A stretch of DNA of 64,000 nucleotides from Hyphomicrobiales bacterium (GTDB lineage: Bacteria; Pseudomonadota; Alphaproteobacteria; Rhizobiales; Rhizobiaceae), in assembly GCA_900468285.1 (NCBI GenBank), contig UBTF01000014.1, forward strand, positions 154,059 to 218,058. The letters run 5' to 3'. Below, in pieces: positions 52,438 to 61,117 of the stretch; position 1 is the stretch's first letter; each line of letters begins with the position of its first letter. Position numbers and translations under genes: made by a program. The notes beneath the pieces were generated by a model that was not told the DNA's origin, did no database searches, and saw nothing but the letters and a program-made list of their open reading frames with translations.

Positions 52438-54098
52438 TGGCCAATCTCGTTGAAGTTCGTGATCTCAAGGTCGAAGCAAAAACCGATACTGGCCGGACGG
52501 TCGAAATCATTCGCGGCGTCAGTTTCGACATTGCCGATGGTGAAATCGTTGCTCTGATTGGTGAAAGCGGTTCCGGCAAAACGACCATTGCGTTGACGTT
52601 GATGGGTCACACCCGCCCGGGCTGCAAGATCGTTGGCGGTTCGGTTCGTCTGGGCGCCAATGATATGGCCGCGACGTCACGCAAAGGGCTTGCGAAACTG
52701 CGTGGCACGGAAGTCGCCTATGTTCCGCAAAGTGCGGCTGCCGCTTTTAATCCCGCGCAGCGCATCATGGATCAGGTCATAGAAGTCGTGCGTATTCACG
52801 GGCTCATGAGCGATGAAGTCGCAAAGGAGCGTGCCATCGAACTGTTCCGGGCACTTGCCTTACCCAATGCCGATACGATCGGTGATCGTTACCCGCACCA
52901 GGTTTCCGGCGGTCAGCTTCAACGGCTTTCTGCCGCCATGGCGTTGATCGGCAATCCCCGCCTCGTGATTTTTGATGAACCGACGACTGCGCTTGACGTC
53001 ACGACCCAGATCGAAGTTCTGCGCGCCTTCAAATCTGTCATGAAAGCCGGCAACCTAGCAGGTGTTTACGTCTCGCACGATCTTGCTGTCGTCGCACAGA
53101 TTGCGGATCGCATCGTCGTTTTAAAGGGCGGCGAAGTGCAGGAGATCGGCACCGCCGAACAGATTCTGACCGCGCCGCAACACCCCTACACGCAGGAGCT
53201 TCTTGCAGCCTTTAAACCTCGTATCCACGCCAGCGCAGAGGAAACTGGAAGTAAATTTCAAAAGCCACTGCTGGAAGCGAAGGGCATTGTTGCAGGTTAC
53301 GGACCGATTCAGCCCAACGGCATGCCATTAGCGCTCGCATTGAAATCGGTCGATATCTCACTGGAAGAGGGCCGAAATCTCGGTATTATCGGTGAATCCG
53401 GTTGCGGAAAATCAACCCTTGCCCGCGTCATCGCAGGCATTCTGCCGCCTGTGTCCGGCCACATCATCTTCGATGGCAAGGAGTTGGCCGCGGACGCCCG
53501 CCAGCGCCGACGCGAAGAGCTGCGCAAGCTTCAGATCGTCTTTCAGTTTGCCGATACGGCGCTCAACCCCTCCAAGGCCGTTGGCGACATTCTGGAACGA
53601 CCGCTCGCATTCTATCACGACATGGACAGAGCTGCGCGCCAAGCACGGGTCGATCAGCTTCTCGATATGGTTCGGCTGCCACGCACCTTAAAATTTCGCC
53701 GTCCGGCCGAATTGTCCGGCGGGCAAAAACAGCGTGTCAACCTGGCGCGTGCTCTGGCTGCCGATCCGAAAATCATTCTTTGCGACGAGATTACGTCTGC
53801 ATTGGACACGGTCGTCGCCGCCGCCATCATCGACCTGTTGAAAGAGTTGCAGCGGGAGTTGAAGCTTTCCTACATCTTTATCAGCCACGATCTCTCCGTG
53901 GTGCAGGCCATCTGCGATGAAATCGCCGTGATGTATTCGGGCGAAAAGGTGGAGCAGATGCCACCATCAGCCGTGGGCAATGCCAACGCTCATCCCTATT
54001 CCAAGCTGCTGTTCTCTTCCGTACCCAAACTGGACACCGGTTGGCTGGACGGTCTGGAGCGGGACCCAGAATTGGTACGAGCCTTCGCGCAGCGCTGA
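52434..54098 (+). CDS. Fused dual ABC ATPase (DppD-DppF type)
   Basis: This 554-residue protein contains two nucleotide-binding domains. The first has Walker A 'GESGSGKTT', signature 'VSGGQLQRL' and Walker B 'RLVIFDEPTTALD'. The second (from about residue 285) has 'GESGCGKST', 'LSGGQKQRVNLARAL' and 'KIILCDEITSALD'. Both look catalytically complete. It powers the importer formed with the two permeases and the family 5 binding protein. The usual C-terminal oligopeptide extension 'HPYTQELL' follows the first domain and 'AHPYSKLLF' the second. Confidence 0.94.
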   Translation: MMANLVEVRDLKVEAKTDTGRTVEIIRGVSFDIADGEIVALIGESGSGKTTIALTLMGHTRPGCKIVGGSVRLGANDMAATSRKGLAKLRGTEVAYVPQSAAAAFNPAQRIMDQVIEVVRIHGLMSDEVAKERAIELFRALALPNADTIGDRYPHQVSGGQLQRLSAAMALIGNPRLVIFDEPTTALDVTTQIEVLRAFKSVMKAGNLAGVYVSHDLAVVAQIADRIVVLKGGEVQEIGTAEQILTAPQHPYTQELLAAFKPRIHASAEETGSKFQKPLLEAKGIVAGYGPIQPNGMPLALALKSVDISLEEGRNLGIIGESGCGKSTLARVIAGILPPVSGHIIFDGKELAADARQRRREELRKLQIVFQFADTALNPSKAVGDILERPLAFYHDMDRAARQARVDQLLDMVRLPRTLKFRRPAELSGGQKQRVNLARALAADPKIILCDEITSALDTVVAAAIIDLLKELQRELKLSYIFISHDLSVVQAICDEIAVMYSGEKVEQMPPSAVGNANAHPYSKLLFSSVPKLDTGWLDGLERDPELVRAFAQR

Positions 54099-54108
54099 AG
54101 CGCTGTTG

Positions 54109-54585
54109 CTACATCGGGAACAAGCTGGTCAGCGGCATATGCGGCTTGACGATGGGGGATTTCAGCACGACGAAGCTGAAATATTTGTCGATTCCGATAT
54201 CCATGTCGATCAGGCGCTCCATGATGGTCTGATACTCGCCAATGCTGCCGGTGACAAATTTCAGCAGATAATCATAGCCACCGGAAACCAGATGGCATTC
54301 GATAACCGAATCCAGCTTTTCGACGGCGGCGAGAAAGCGTGCAAAATCGATTTGACGATGATTTTTCAAGGTCACTTCGGTAAAGACCGTCAATGTCTGG
54401 CCAAGCTTGCCGATATTGATGTGCGCCGAATAGCTGGTGATGAACCCTTCTGCCTGCAACTTTTTGACCCGCATCAGGCACGGGCTGGGTGAGAGATTCA
54501 CCAGTTCTGCAAGCTCAACATTCGTGATGCGGCCGTTCTTTTGAAGTTCATGGAGAATCTTGATATCGATCCGGTCAAGCTTCAT
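54109..54585 (-). CDS. Lrp/AsnC family transcription regulator
   Basis: This 158-residue regulator has the AsnC helix-turn-helix ('LDRIDIKILHELQKNGRITNVELAELVNLSPSPCLMRVKKLQAEGFI') and a RAM ligand-binding domain ('TLTVFTEVTLKNH...VIECHLVSGGYDYLLKFVTGSIGEYQTIMERL'). Such proteins sense amino acids. It starts at ATG 54585 after GGAG. It is convergent with the importer and divergent from an FAD oxidase gene, and is the probable local regulator of the cluster; palindromes nearby could be its sites. Confidence 0.9.
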   Translation of the reverse strand: MKLDRIDIKILHELQKNGRITNVELAELVNLSPSPCLMRVKKLQAEGFITSYSAHINIGKLGQTLTVFTEVTLKNHRQIDFARFLAAVEKLDSVIECHLVSGGYDYLLKFVTGSIGEYQTIMERLIDMDIGIDKYFSFVVLKSPIVKPHMPLTSLFPM

Positions 54586-54619
54586 GTTGCTCCACATCCC
54601 GCTGGGTCATTTCCACGCA

Positions 54620-54630
54620 GCATAATATGC
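54620..54630. promoter_or_regulatory. Palindrome at the Lrp-type gene promoter
   Basis: GCATAATATGC is a perfect 11-base palindrome 35 bases upstream of the regulator ATG, well placed for autoregulation. Confidence 0.4.
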
Positions 54631-54727
54631 GGCGTATCGAGCAGCGCAAGCAAAACCGCCGAAATACCGCTTCCCCACCGGGTCTCCACGCAAATTTGGC
54701 AGATAGATGCGGCGCGATAACACGTTG

Positions 54728-54742
54728 CAGAATAAAATTCTG
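54728..54742. promoter_or_regulatory. CAGAAT-N3-ATTCTG candidate operator
   Basis: A 6-bp inverted repeat with a 3-base spacer in the divergent region between the Lrp-type regulator and the FAD oxidase, 71 bases upstream of the latter. It has the same arms as CAGAATTCTG at 48045-48054. Confidence 0.45.
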
Positions 54743-54812
54743 TCAAACCTGCTCCTTGCGGCAGGTGCAACACGATGTGGCTGTTAGTATGGGGCACCGA
54801 TAGGAGAATCCA

Positions 54813-56138
54813 ATGCCTGCACCGCTTTACCGCATCGAGACCACGTCGCAACTGCCTAGAGAAGCCGATGTGGTCGTCATTGGTGGCGGCGTGGCGGGTG
54901 TGTTTTCCGCCTATTATCTGGCGCAGCGTGGGCTGAAGGTGGCACTGGTCGAAAAGGGTCTCGTTGGAGCCGAGCAAAGCAGCCGCAATTGGGGCTGGTG
55001 CAGACAACAAAACCGCGATGCGCGTGAATTGCCCATGTCCACGCACAGCCTGGCGCTATGGGAGCGGTTTGCCGCCGAGACAGGAGAAGAAACCGGCTTT
55101 CGCCGGTGCGGATTGCTCTATCTCAGCAACAACGAGGCGGAACTCGAGGGTTGGGCGCGCTGGCGTGATTTCGCTCGCACCGTCGGAGTAACCACACATA
55201 TGCTCAGTGCTGATGAGGCGAAGGAGCGTGGCCGCGCCACCAGACGGGATTGGCGGGGTGGCGTTTTTTCACCAACTGATGGCATCGCCGACCCCTCCCG
55301 GGCTGCACCCGTCGTGGCGCGGGCAATCATAAAGCTTGGTGGAACCGTGCACCAGATGTGCGCAGCACGCGGTCTCGAGTTGCAGGCTGGCAGCGTATCC
55401 GGTGTCGTCACGGAAAAAGGCACCATCGCGACGAAATTAGTCGTGTTGGCAGGCGGTGCCTGGGCATCGTCCTTTTGCCACCAGCTTGGAATCCGCTTTC
55501 CGCAGGCAGCCGTTCGCTCGTCTATTTTATCGGTGACCTCAGGTGCCCAAGATCTGCCGGATGCCTTGCACACGGCAGATGTGTCAATCACCAGGCGTGG
55601 CGATGGCGGTTACACACTGGCAATCAGTGGCAGGGCGCGTGTCGACCCGACACCGCAACAGCTCCGTTTTTCCCGCGAGTTCGTACCGATGTTCCTAAAA
55701 CGCCGCAAAAGCCTGGCACTCGGCGGGTTAGAGGGCTGGAAGGCGGGCCATGAGACGCTGAAGAAATGGTCCATGCATAAGATCACGCCCATGGAGAAAA
55801 ACCGCATTCTCGACCCCAAGACCGACCAGACCCAAATCGACGAAACCTTTCGCCGGGCAAAAGATTTGCTGCCCGAACTGCGCAAGACGACCATCGCCAG
55901 CGCCTGGGCCGGTTTCATCGACAGCACGCCTGACGGCGTGCCGGCTATTGGCGAGATAGATAGCGTACCCGGCCTCATTTTGGCCGCCGGTTTCAGCGGC
56001 CACGGTTTCGGCATTGGCCCTGGTGCAGGACATCTGGTCGCCGATATCGTGACCGGAGCGACGCCCATCGTCGATCCCGCTCCCTACCGCCCCTCCCGTC
56101 TGAACACCTCCGTCTGGGGCAAGGTTGCAGATTTCTAA
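54813..56138 (+). CDS. FAD-dependent oxidoreductase (DAO family, amine/amino-acid oxidase-like)
   Basis: This 441-residue protein has the dinucleotide fold 'ADVVVIGGGVAGVFSAYYLAQRGLKVALVEKGLVGAEQSSRNWGWCRQQNRD' and a C-terminal 'SVPGLILAAGFSGHGFGIGPGAGHLVADIVTG'. The SSRNWGWCRQQ segment is typical of a DAO subgroup found in amine and amino-acid breakdown clusters. It is distinct from the SGRNGG-type oxidase at 43347. TAGGAG precedes the ATG. It is transcribed divergently from the Lrp-type regulator, as is usual for the target of such a regulator. Confidence 0.87.
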   Translation: MPAPLYRIETTSQLPREADVVVIGGGVAGVFSAYYLAQRGLKVALVEKGLVGAEQSSRNWGWCRQQNRDARELPMSTHSLALWERFAAETGEETGFRRCGLLYLSNNEAELEGWARWRDFARTVGVTTHMLSADEAKERGRATRRDWRGGVFSPTDGIADPSRAAPVVARAIIKLGGTVHQMCAARGLELQAGSVSGVVTEKGTIATKLVVLAGGAWASSFCHQLGIRFPQAAVRSSILSVTSGAQDLPDALHTADVSITRRGDGGYTLAISGRARVDPTPQQLRFSREFVPMFLKRRKSLALGGLEGWKAGHETLKKWSMHKITPMEKNRILDPKTDQTQIDETFRRAKDLLPELRKTTIASAWAGFIDSTPDGVPAIGEIDSVPGLILAAGFSGHGFGIGPGAGHLVADIVTGATPIVDPAPYRPSRLNTSVWGKVADF

Positions 56139-56402
56139 ATCCTGGAACGGTAAATTCTCTCAACAATTTCCTTCAAGCTATTGGACGCGCGCTCACAAAC
56201 CATAGACGTTATCGCAACCCAATAACGTAGGTGCGTCTCTCTACTCCTTAGTTTCAACCCCCTCAGCCGCTAGCCGTGCATCCGAGCCGGGTTGATGAGG
56301 GCTCCGGCAATCGCGCGCGGCAAAGGCCTTGTAGTCTTACGGCACTCTCCACGGCTAGGAAGGAGTTCGTTCATGGTACTACAGAACACCGCGTATCCTA
56401 TT
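56139..56402. other. Junction between the amine and sulfur clusters
   Basis: Some 264 bases between convergent genes. No gene or mobile-element trace was seen. The junction separates two functionally different clusters. Confidence 0.4.
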
Positions 56403-57176
56403 TCAATGCAATCCAAACAACCCGAGCAGTTCCTCCCTCTGGCGCACGAAACCTGAAGCGCTACGATCGCGGGGCCGGGGCAAGTCAATGTTGATCAGCA
56501 GAGGTTCACCGCCCTTTTCTCGCGGCAGGATCAGAATGCGGTCGGCAAGGAAAATAGCCTCTTCGAGATCGTGGGTCACGAGCACCGTCGTCACGTCCTC
56601 CTCCTTCCAGATCCGCGCCAGTTCCTGCTGCATGCTGATCTTGGTCATGGCATCAAGCGCACCCAGTGGTTCGTCGAGCAACAGAATCTCCGGCTGGACG
56701 GCGAGCGCACGAGCGATACCGACCCTTTGCGCCATTCCGCCTGAGAGCTGACGCGGATAGGCGGTTTCGAAGCCCTTCAGCCCGACCAGATCGACATAGC
56801 GCTGGGAGACAAGGTGCGATTCCTCGCGGGACACACCCCTGGTTTCCAAGCCAAAGCCGATGTTGTCGATGACCGTCAGCCAGGGAAGTAGGCGCGGCTC
56901 CTGGAAGATGACGGCGCGCTCTGTTCCGACACCGCGGATGCGGCGACCGTCGATCAGTACGTCGCCGCTATCCGCCTCCTCAAGTCCTGCGAGAATGCGC
57001 AGAAGCGTTGTCTTGCCGGAGCCGCTGGCACCGACGATCGCCAGGCTTTCGCCGGAGCGGATGGTAAGGTTCAGATCTTTCAGGATCGGCAGCGGCTGTC
57101 CGTTTAGGGTGAAAGTCTTGGAGAGGTGACGGATCGTCACCTCTCCAAGGCCGGTGTTGAACTGAGGAAGCGCCAT
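56403..57176 (-). CDS. Sulfonate/taurine-type ABC importer ATPase
   Basis: This 257-residue ATPase has Walker A 'GASGSGKTTLLRIL', Q-loop 'VIFQEPRLLPWLTVIDNI', signature 'LSGGMAQRVGIARAL', Walker B 'EILLLDEPLGALD' and the H-loop 'VTHDLEEA'. This is the SsuB/TauB subfamily. It is the last gene of a four-gene minus-strand operon and starts 4 bases after the binding-protein stop. It powers uptake of an organosulfur compound (inferred from neighbours). Confidence 0.92.
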   Translation of the reverse strand: MALPQFNTGLGEVTIRHLSKTFTLNGQPLPILKDLNLTIRSGESLAIVGASGSGKTTLLRILAGLEEADSGDVLIDGRRIRGVGTERAVIFQEPRLLPWLTVIDNIGFGLETRGVSREESHLVSQRYVDLVGLKGFETAYPRQLSGGMAQRVGIARALAVQPEILLLDEPLGALDAMTKISMQQELARIWKEEDVTTVLVTHDLEEAIFLADRILILPREKGGEPLLINIDLPRPRDRSASGFVRQREELLGLFGLH

Positions 57177-57179
57177 GAA

Positions 57180-58157
57180 TCAGTTGCTCGCAGTTTCGGA
57201 GGTGTAGAGAAGATCGTTTGCCGAGAGTTGGCACTGTTTCAGTTTGCCTTCGCGAACCAGAACGTCGATCCAGAACTGCAGGTCGCGCTCCACCGCCTTG
57301 CCGCCCGGACGTACACCATAACCACGGAAATACTGGGCTATGTCGGCATTTTCACCTCGCTCGGCCAGCGCTTTGGCAAAGATAGCGTTGGTTTCCTTAG
57401 GATGCTCGCGGGCATAGTCGAGAGCGCGCTCGGACTGTTCGACGAAGACCTTGGCAGCTTCCGGGTGTTTTTCGATGAAGTCCCGGCGCAGGACGACGAA
57501 GCCACCGGCGATTTCACCGAGCACATCGGTGTCGTCGAAGATGGCACGTAGCCCGCCCTTCTGCTTCGCCACGCCCTCGAAGGTCGTTTGCCAGTAACCG
57601 AAGGCCGAGATATCGACTTGCCCTGAGCGTAGGACCTGTTCAAGCTGCGGCCCCGGAACGACGATCTGGTTGGCGGCGTCGGTCGGCAGACCCACCGAGT
57701 GCAAGGCTTCCCGGATCGTGTAGTCGAGATGGGCACCGAGCGTGTTCACTGCAATGCTTTTTCCGGCAATGTCCTTGATGTCGCGGATGGGGCTGTCTTC
57801 CAGCACATAGAAGATCGACTGCACTTCATTGTTGATGCCATTCGACGGATAGGCTGCGACAAAGTCGTTGCCGCCGACGATCGAGTTCAAGACGGCAGAG
57901 GTGGCGGCACTACCGATTTCAACATCGCCCGAGGCGAGCGCAATGAGCGAGGCGGGGCCACCCGTGGCGTAACCGACATTTTCGATGGTGATGCCGGTGC
58001 CGTCGAAATAGCCGAGTTCGGCGGCAAGTTCATGCGCGGACAAGCCGCCCTGGCTGGCGAGATAGCGCAACGTCACCTCCTCTGCGGCGAAGGTGGAGCC
58101 TGAGAGGGCGAAGGTGATTGCTGCGGAGAGGAGGAGCTTGCGGGAATGGAGTGTCAT
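57180..58157 (-). CDS. Sulfonate-type ABC importer binding protein
   Basis: This 325-residue SsuA-like protein has a signal peptide (MTLHSRKLLLSAAITFALSGSTFA) and the NMT1/SsuA fold ('LAAELGYFDGTGITIENVGYATGGPASLIALASGDVEIGSAATSAVLNSI', 'IAGKSIAVNTLGAHLDY'). It captures an organosulfur compound or similar molecule in the periplasm. It sits between the permease and ATPase genes. Confidence 0.9.
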   Translation of the reverse strand: MTLHSRKLLLSAAITFALSGSTFAAEEVTLRYLASQGGLSAHELAAELGYFDGTGITIENVGYATGGPASLIALASGDVEIGSAATSAVLNSIVGGNDFVAAYPSNGINNEVQSIFYVLEDSPIRDIKDIAGKSIAVNTLGAHLDYTIREALHSVGLPTDAANQIVVPGPQLEQVLRSGQVDISAFGYWQTTFEGVAKQKGGLRAIFDDTDVLGEIAGGFVVLRRDFIEKHPEAAKVFVEQSERALDYAREHPKETNAIFAKALAERGENADIAQYFRGYGVRPGGKAVERDLQFWIDVLVREGKLKQCQLSANDLLYTSETASN

Positions 58158-58205
58158 GGGAAAATCCTTCAGATCACGAATTTTGGGGTGAAGTTTGATA
58201 CCTGG

Positions 58206-59045
58206 TCAGGCCCAGCGGCACAGACGCCGCTGCATAAGGACGAGGGCGGCATTGGCGGCGAGGCCGAGCAGCGCAAGAAGCAGGATCGCTGCGAACATAA
58301 GCGGGATTTGGAAGTTGTATTGGGCGTTCATCACCTGGAAGCCGATGCCCTTGTTGGCGCCGATCATCTCCGCGGCGATGAGGAGAAGAAGTGCCGTCGT
58401 AGCGGAAAGACGCAGGCCGACGAAAATCGCGGGGACCGAGGCGGGCAGAACCACGCGGCGGAAGATCTGCAGCGATCCGGCGCCGTAGGTGCGGGCCATC
58501 TCGATGAGTTTCTGATCCACCTCCTTCACGCCGCCAATTGTCGATAACAGGACCGGGAAGAGAGTCGCCCAGAAGATGACGAATATCTTCGACGTTTCGC
58601 CGAGGCCTAGAAGCAGGATGAAAACGGGATAGAGGGCGAGCGCCGAGGTCTGGCGAAAGAACTGCAAGAGAGGATCGAGGGCTCGCTCAATGGCTCTCAC
58701 CTGCCCCATGAAAAGGCCAAGCGGGACGCCGAGCCCAACGGCAGCGACGAAGGCGATGCCTGATCGCTGTAAACTGATGGCTATATCGTCAAGGATGGCA
58801 CCGGTCGCAATTGCCTTCCACAACGCTCTGATGATCTGGTCCAACGGAGGAAAGACAGATGCGTTGACCCAGCCCAAGGTGGACGACGCCTGCCATAGCA
58901 CCAGGAAAGCGATCACAAGTCCATAGCGCGCGAGGAAGGGCGTGATTGCCGACATCGCGTGGGTTAGCCAGCTTGGCGGGCGCGGCGCCGCAGGGGCGAG
59001 GTCGAGGCCATAGGCCCGCACTTGATGGATATCTTCATAGGACAT
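58206..59045 (-). CDS. Sulfonate-type ABC importer permease
   Basis: This protein of about 279 residues has about six membrane segments and the SsuC-type EAA loop 'KLIEMARTYGAGSLQIFRRVVLPASVPAIFVGLRLSATTALLLLIAAEM'. ATG 59045 has GAGG six bases upstream; a GTG at 59057 would overlap the preceding stop and is less likely. Together with its ATPase and binding protein it forms one importer. Confidence 0.9.
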   Translation of the reverse strand: MSYEDIHQVRAYGLDLAPAAPRPPSWLTHAMSAITPFLARYGLVIAFLVLWQASSTLGWVNASVFPPLDQIIRALWKAIATGAILDDIAISLQRSGIAFVAAVGLGVPLGLFMGQVRAIERALDPLLQFFRQTSALALYPVFILLLGLGETSKIFVIFWATLFPVLLSTIGGVKEVDQKLIEMARTYGAGSLQIFRRVVLPASVPAIFVGLRLSATTALLLLIAAEMIGANKGIGFQVMNAQYNFQIPLMFAAILLLALLGLAANAALVLMQRRLCRWA

Positions 59046-59053
59046 GGCGGACC

Positions 59054-60406
59054 TCACTCGGCTGCCTGCAGTACCGAGCGCTCGGCTGCGTAGCGGTTGA
59101 TGGGGAACGGCAAGCCGAGGTTTTCGCGCAGCGTCCGCCCCTCATAGGCGGTGCGGAACAGACCACGGCGTTGCAGCTCGGGGATGACGAGGTCAACGAA
59201 GTCGTTAAGGCCCGTCGGCAACCACGGTGGCAGGATGTTGAAGCCATCAGCCGCTTCGTTCTCGAACCATTCCTGCAGTGTGTCGGCGATCTGACCGGGG
59301 GTGCCGACAATGGTGAAGTGACCGCGTGCCGAGGCGACCCATTGATAGAGCTGACGGATCGAGAAATTGTTCTCATCGGCTATTTGACGGATCAGCGCCT
59401 GGCGGCTCTTCATGCCTTCCGTTGGCGGAGCGGGCGGAAGCGGCCCATCAAGATCATAGCCCTTCAGATCGAGCGTGCCGCCTGTCAGGCCGTTGAGAAG
59501 GCCAATGCCGTCTTCTTCCAGGATGAGCGAGGTTAGGCGGTCATACTTCTCCCGCGCCTCCGCTTCGGTGCGACCGACAAAAGGCGAGACGCCGGGCATG
59601 ACCAGAACGTGATCGGGATTGCGGCCGAGGCCACGGGCGCGGCTCTTGATGTCACGGTAGAATTCCTGGGCGGTCTCGATGTGCTGATGGGCGGTGAAGA
59701 TTACCTCCGCTGTTGCCGCGGCAAGCCCACGCCCGTCATCGGACTGGCCCGCCTGGACGATCACGGGATGCCCCTGTCGGGAGCGCGAGACGTTGAGCGG
59801 TCCCTTGACCTTGAAATGCTCACCCTTGTGAGCGGCATCATGAAGCTTTGCAGGATCAAAGAAGACGCCCGTTTGCTTGTCGCTAATGAAGGCATCGTCC
59901 TCAAAACTGTCCCAGAGCTTCTTGACGACATCGACATGCTCGGCGGCGCGCTTGTAGCGGTCGGCATGGGCCAGTTGTGTGTCGAGATTGAAGTTCTGCG
60001 CCGTGGCATCGCCTGTCGTCGTCACGACGTTCCAGCCTGCCCGGCCGTCAGAGATCAGGTCGAGGGAGGCAAATTTGCGCGCAGTGTTATAGGGCTCCTC
60101 GTAGGTCGTCGAGGCTGTCGCGATGAAACCGAGATGGGTGGTGAATGGCGCGAGTGCCGAAAATAGCGTGACGGGCTCGAACCCGGCGACGCGTGCGTTG
60201 CCGCCTTCGCGTGCACCGCCGAAGCCGACTGCGAGGCCATCGGCCAGGAAATAGGCGTCGAACAGGCCCCTCTCGGCCGTCAAAGCCAATTGCTTGTGAA
60301 ACTCGAAGCTGACGGCGCCGTCGACCGGTTGATCCGGGTGCCTCCAAGAAGCGATATGCTGTCCCCCACCTGGAAGGAATGCTCCTAGTCTGATCTTGCG
60401 TGTCAT
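59054..60406 (-). CDS. FMN-dependent (NtaA/SnaA/DszA-type) monooxygenase
   Basis: This 450-residue luciferase-like flavin monooxygenase has 'IRLGAFLPGGGQHIASWRHPD', 'LDLISDGRAGWNVVTT', 'GHPVIVQAGQSDDGRGLAA' and 'GTPGQIADTLQEWFENEAADGFNILPPWLP'. The NtaA/SnaA/DszA group uses reduced FMN from a separate reductase to attack sulfones, sulfonates, nitrilotriacetate and similar compounds. With an Ssu-type importer and a flavin reductase nearby, C-S bond cleavage is most likely. It is the first gene of the importer operon. Confidence 0.92.
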   Translation of the reverse strand: MTRKIRLGAFLPGGGQHIASWRHPDQPVDGAVSFEFHKQLALTAERGLFDAYFLADGLAVGFGGAREGGNARVAGFEPVTLFSALAPFTTHLGFIATASTTYEEPYNTARKFASLDLISDGRAGWNVVTTTGDATAQNFNLDTQLAHADRYKRAAEHVDVVKKLWDSFEDDAFISDKQTGVFFDPAKLHDAAHKGEHFKVKGPLNVSRSRQGHPVIVQAGQSDDGRGLAAATAEVIFTAHQHIETAQEFYRDIKSRARGLGRNPDHVLVMPGVSPFVGRTEAEAREKYDRLTSLILEEDGIGLLNGLTGGTLDLKGYDLDGPLPPAPPTEGMKSRQALIRQIADENNFSIRQLYQWVASARGHFTIVGTPGQIADTLQEWFENEAADGFNILPPWLPTGLNDFVDLVIPELQRRGLFRTAYEGRTLRENLGLPFPINRYAAERSVLQAAE

Positions 60407-60461
60407 AGCTGGTCCTCTCTCAGTCGATGATCGAATATGAGCAGACTATATTGTCTATCGT

Positions 60462-60475
60462 TTTTATAGAGAAAT
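60462..60475. promoter_or_regulatory. TTTTATAGARAAAT motif upstream of the monooxygenase operon
   Basis: TTTTATAGAGAAAT lies 56 bases upstream of the monooxygenase ATG. The core TTTATAGA recurs at 62618-62635. It is a candidate site for the adjacent Rrf2 regulator. Confidence 0.4.
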
Positions 60476-60603
60476 GAGATTTCGAAGATTGAGCCGGATG
60501 GCAAATGGATTTCCGGGTCGAGCGATCGATGCGAACAAGCCTGCCGCAAATTTCGAAACGGTGCGAAGAAGAGTTACGGTCGCGACAATCAGAGCTTGAA
60601 CAG

Positions 60604-60618
60604 ATAATTTATAAAAAC
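60604..60618. promoter_or_regulatory. Related AT-rich motif upstream of the Rrf2 gene
   Basis: The AATTTATAAAAACTATG region shares the TTTATARA core with the sites at 60462 and 62618. It lies about 55 bases upstream of the rrf2-type gene and may serve autoregulation. It is weaker than the other two. Confidence 0.3.
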
Positions 60619-60670
60619 TATGTAATTGAACAAATTCAATCGCGATGGCCATCGACCGGATGTCTGAACA

Positions 60671-61117
60671 ATGCTCACAAACAAAGGCAAATATGGCTTG
60701 AAAGCGCTGGTCGACCTCGCCGGTCTGGAACCAGGGCAGACAGCGTTTGTGACCGATATCGCCACGCGAAACAATATTTCAAAGAAATTCCTCGACACGA
60801 TCCTGCTGGAACTGCGCAACAACGGTTTCCTGCGTTCGAAGAAGGGGCCGAACGGCGGCTACGCCCTATCAAAGCCAGCCGACGAGATCATGATCGGTCA
60901 CGTCATCCGAGCCCTCGACGGGCCGCTTGCGCCGATCCGCTGTGCCAGTCGTACGGCATTTGAAGCCTGTGACGACTGCCGGGATCCAGCCTCGTGCCAG
61001 ATCCGTATTTCCATGACGCAGGTCCGGGATGCGATGGCAGCCGTCCTCGACACGATGACGCTGACCCAATTCGCAGCGTCAGGACAGCCAGATCAGGATT
61101 TGATCGCTGGCGAATGA
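60671..61117 (+). CDS. Rrf2 family transcription regulator
   Basis: This 148-residue regulator has the Rrf2 winged helix ('LTNKGKYGLKALVDLA', 'ATRNNISKKFLDTILLELRNNGFLRSKKGPNGGYAL') and a C-terminal cysteine group 'IRCASRTAFEACDDCRDPASC' (four Cys). IscR-type members bind an Fe-S cluster with three Cys; CymR-type members report cysteine supply. It lies between the monooxygenase operon (divergent) and a convergent acyl-CoA-dehydrogenase-fold gene whose 3' end it overlaps by 25 bases. It is the likely controller of this sulfur cluster. Confidence 0.9.
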   Translation: MLTNKGKYGLKALVDLAGLEPGQTAFVTDIATRNNISKKFLDTILLELRNNGFLRSKKGPNGGYALSKPADEIMIGHVIRALDGPLAPIRCASRTAFEACDDCRDPASCQIRISMTQVRDAMAAVLDTMTLTQFAASGQPDQDLIAGE

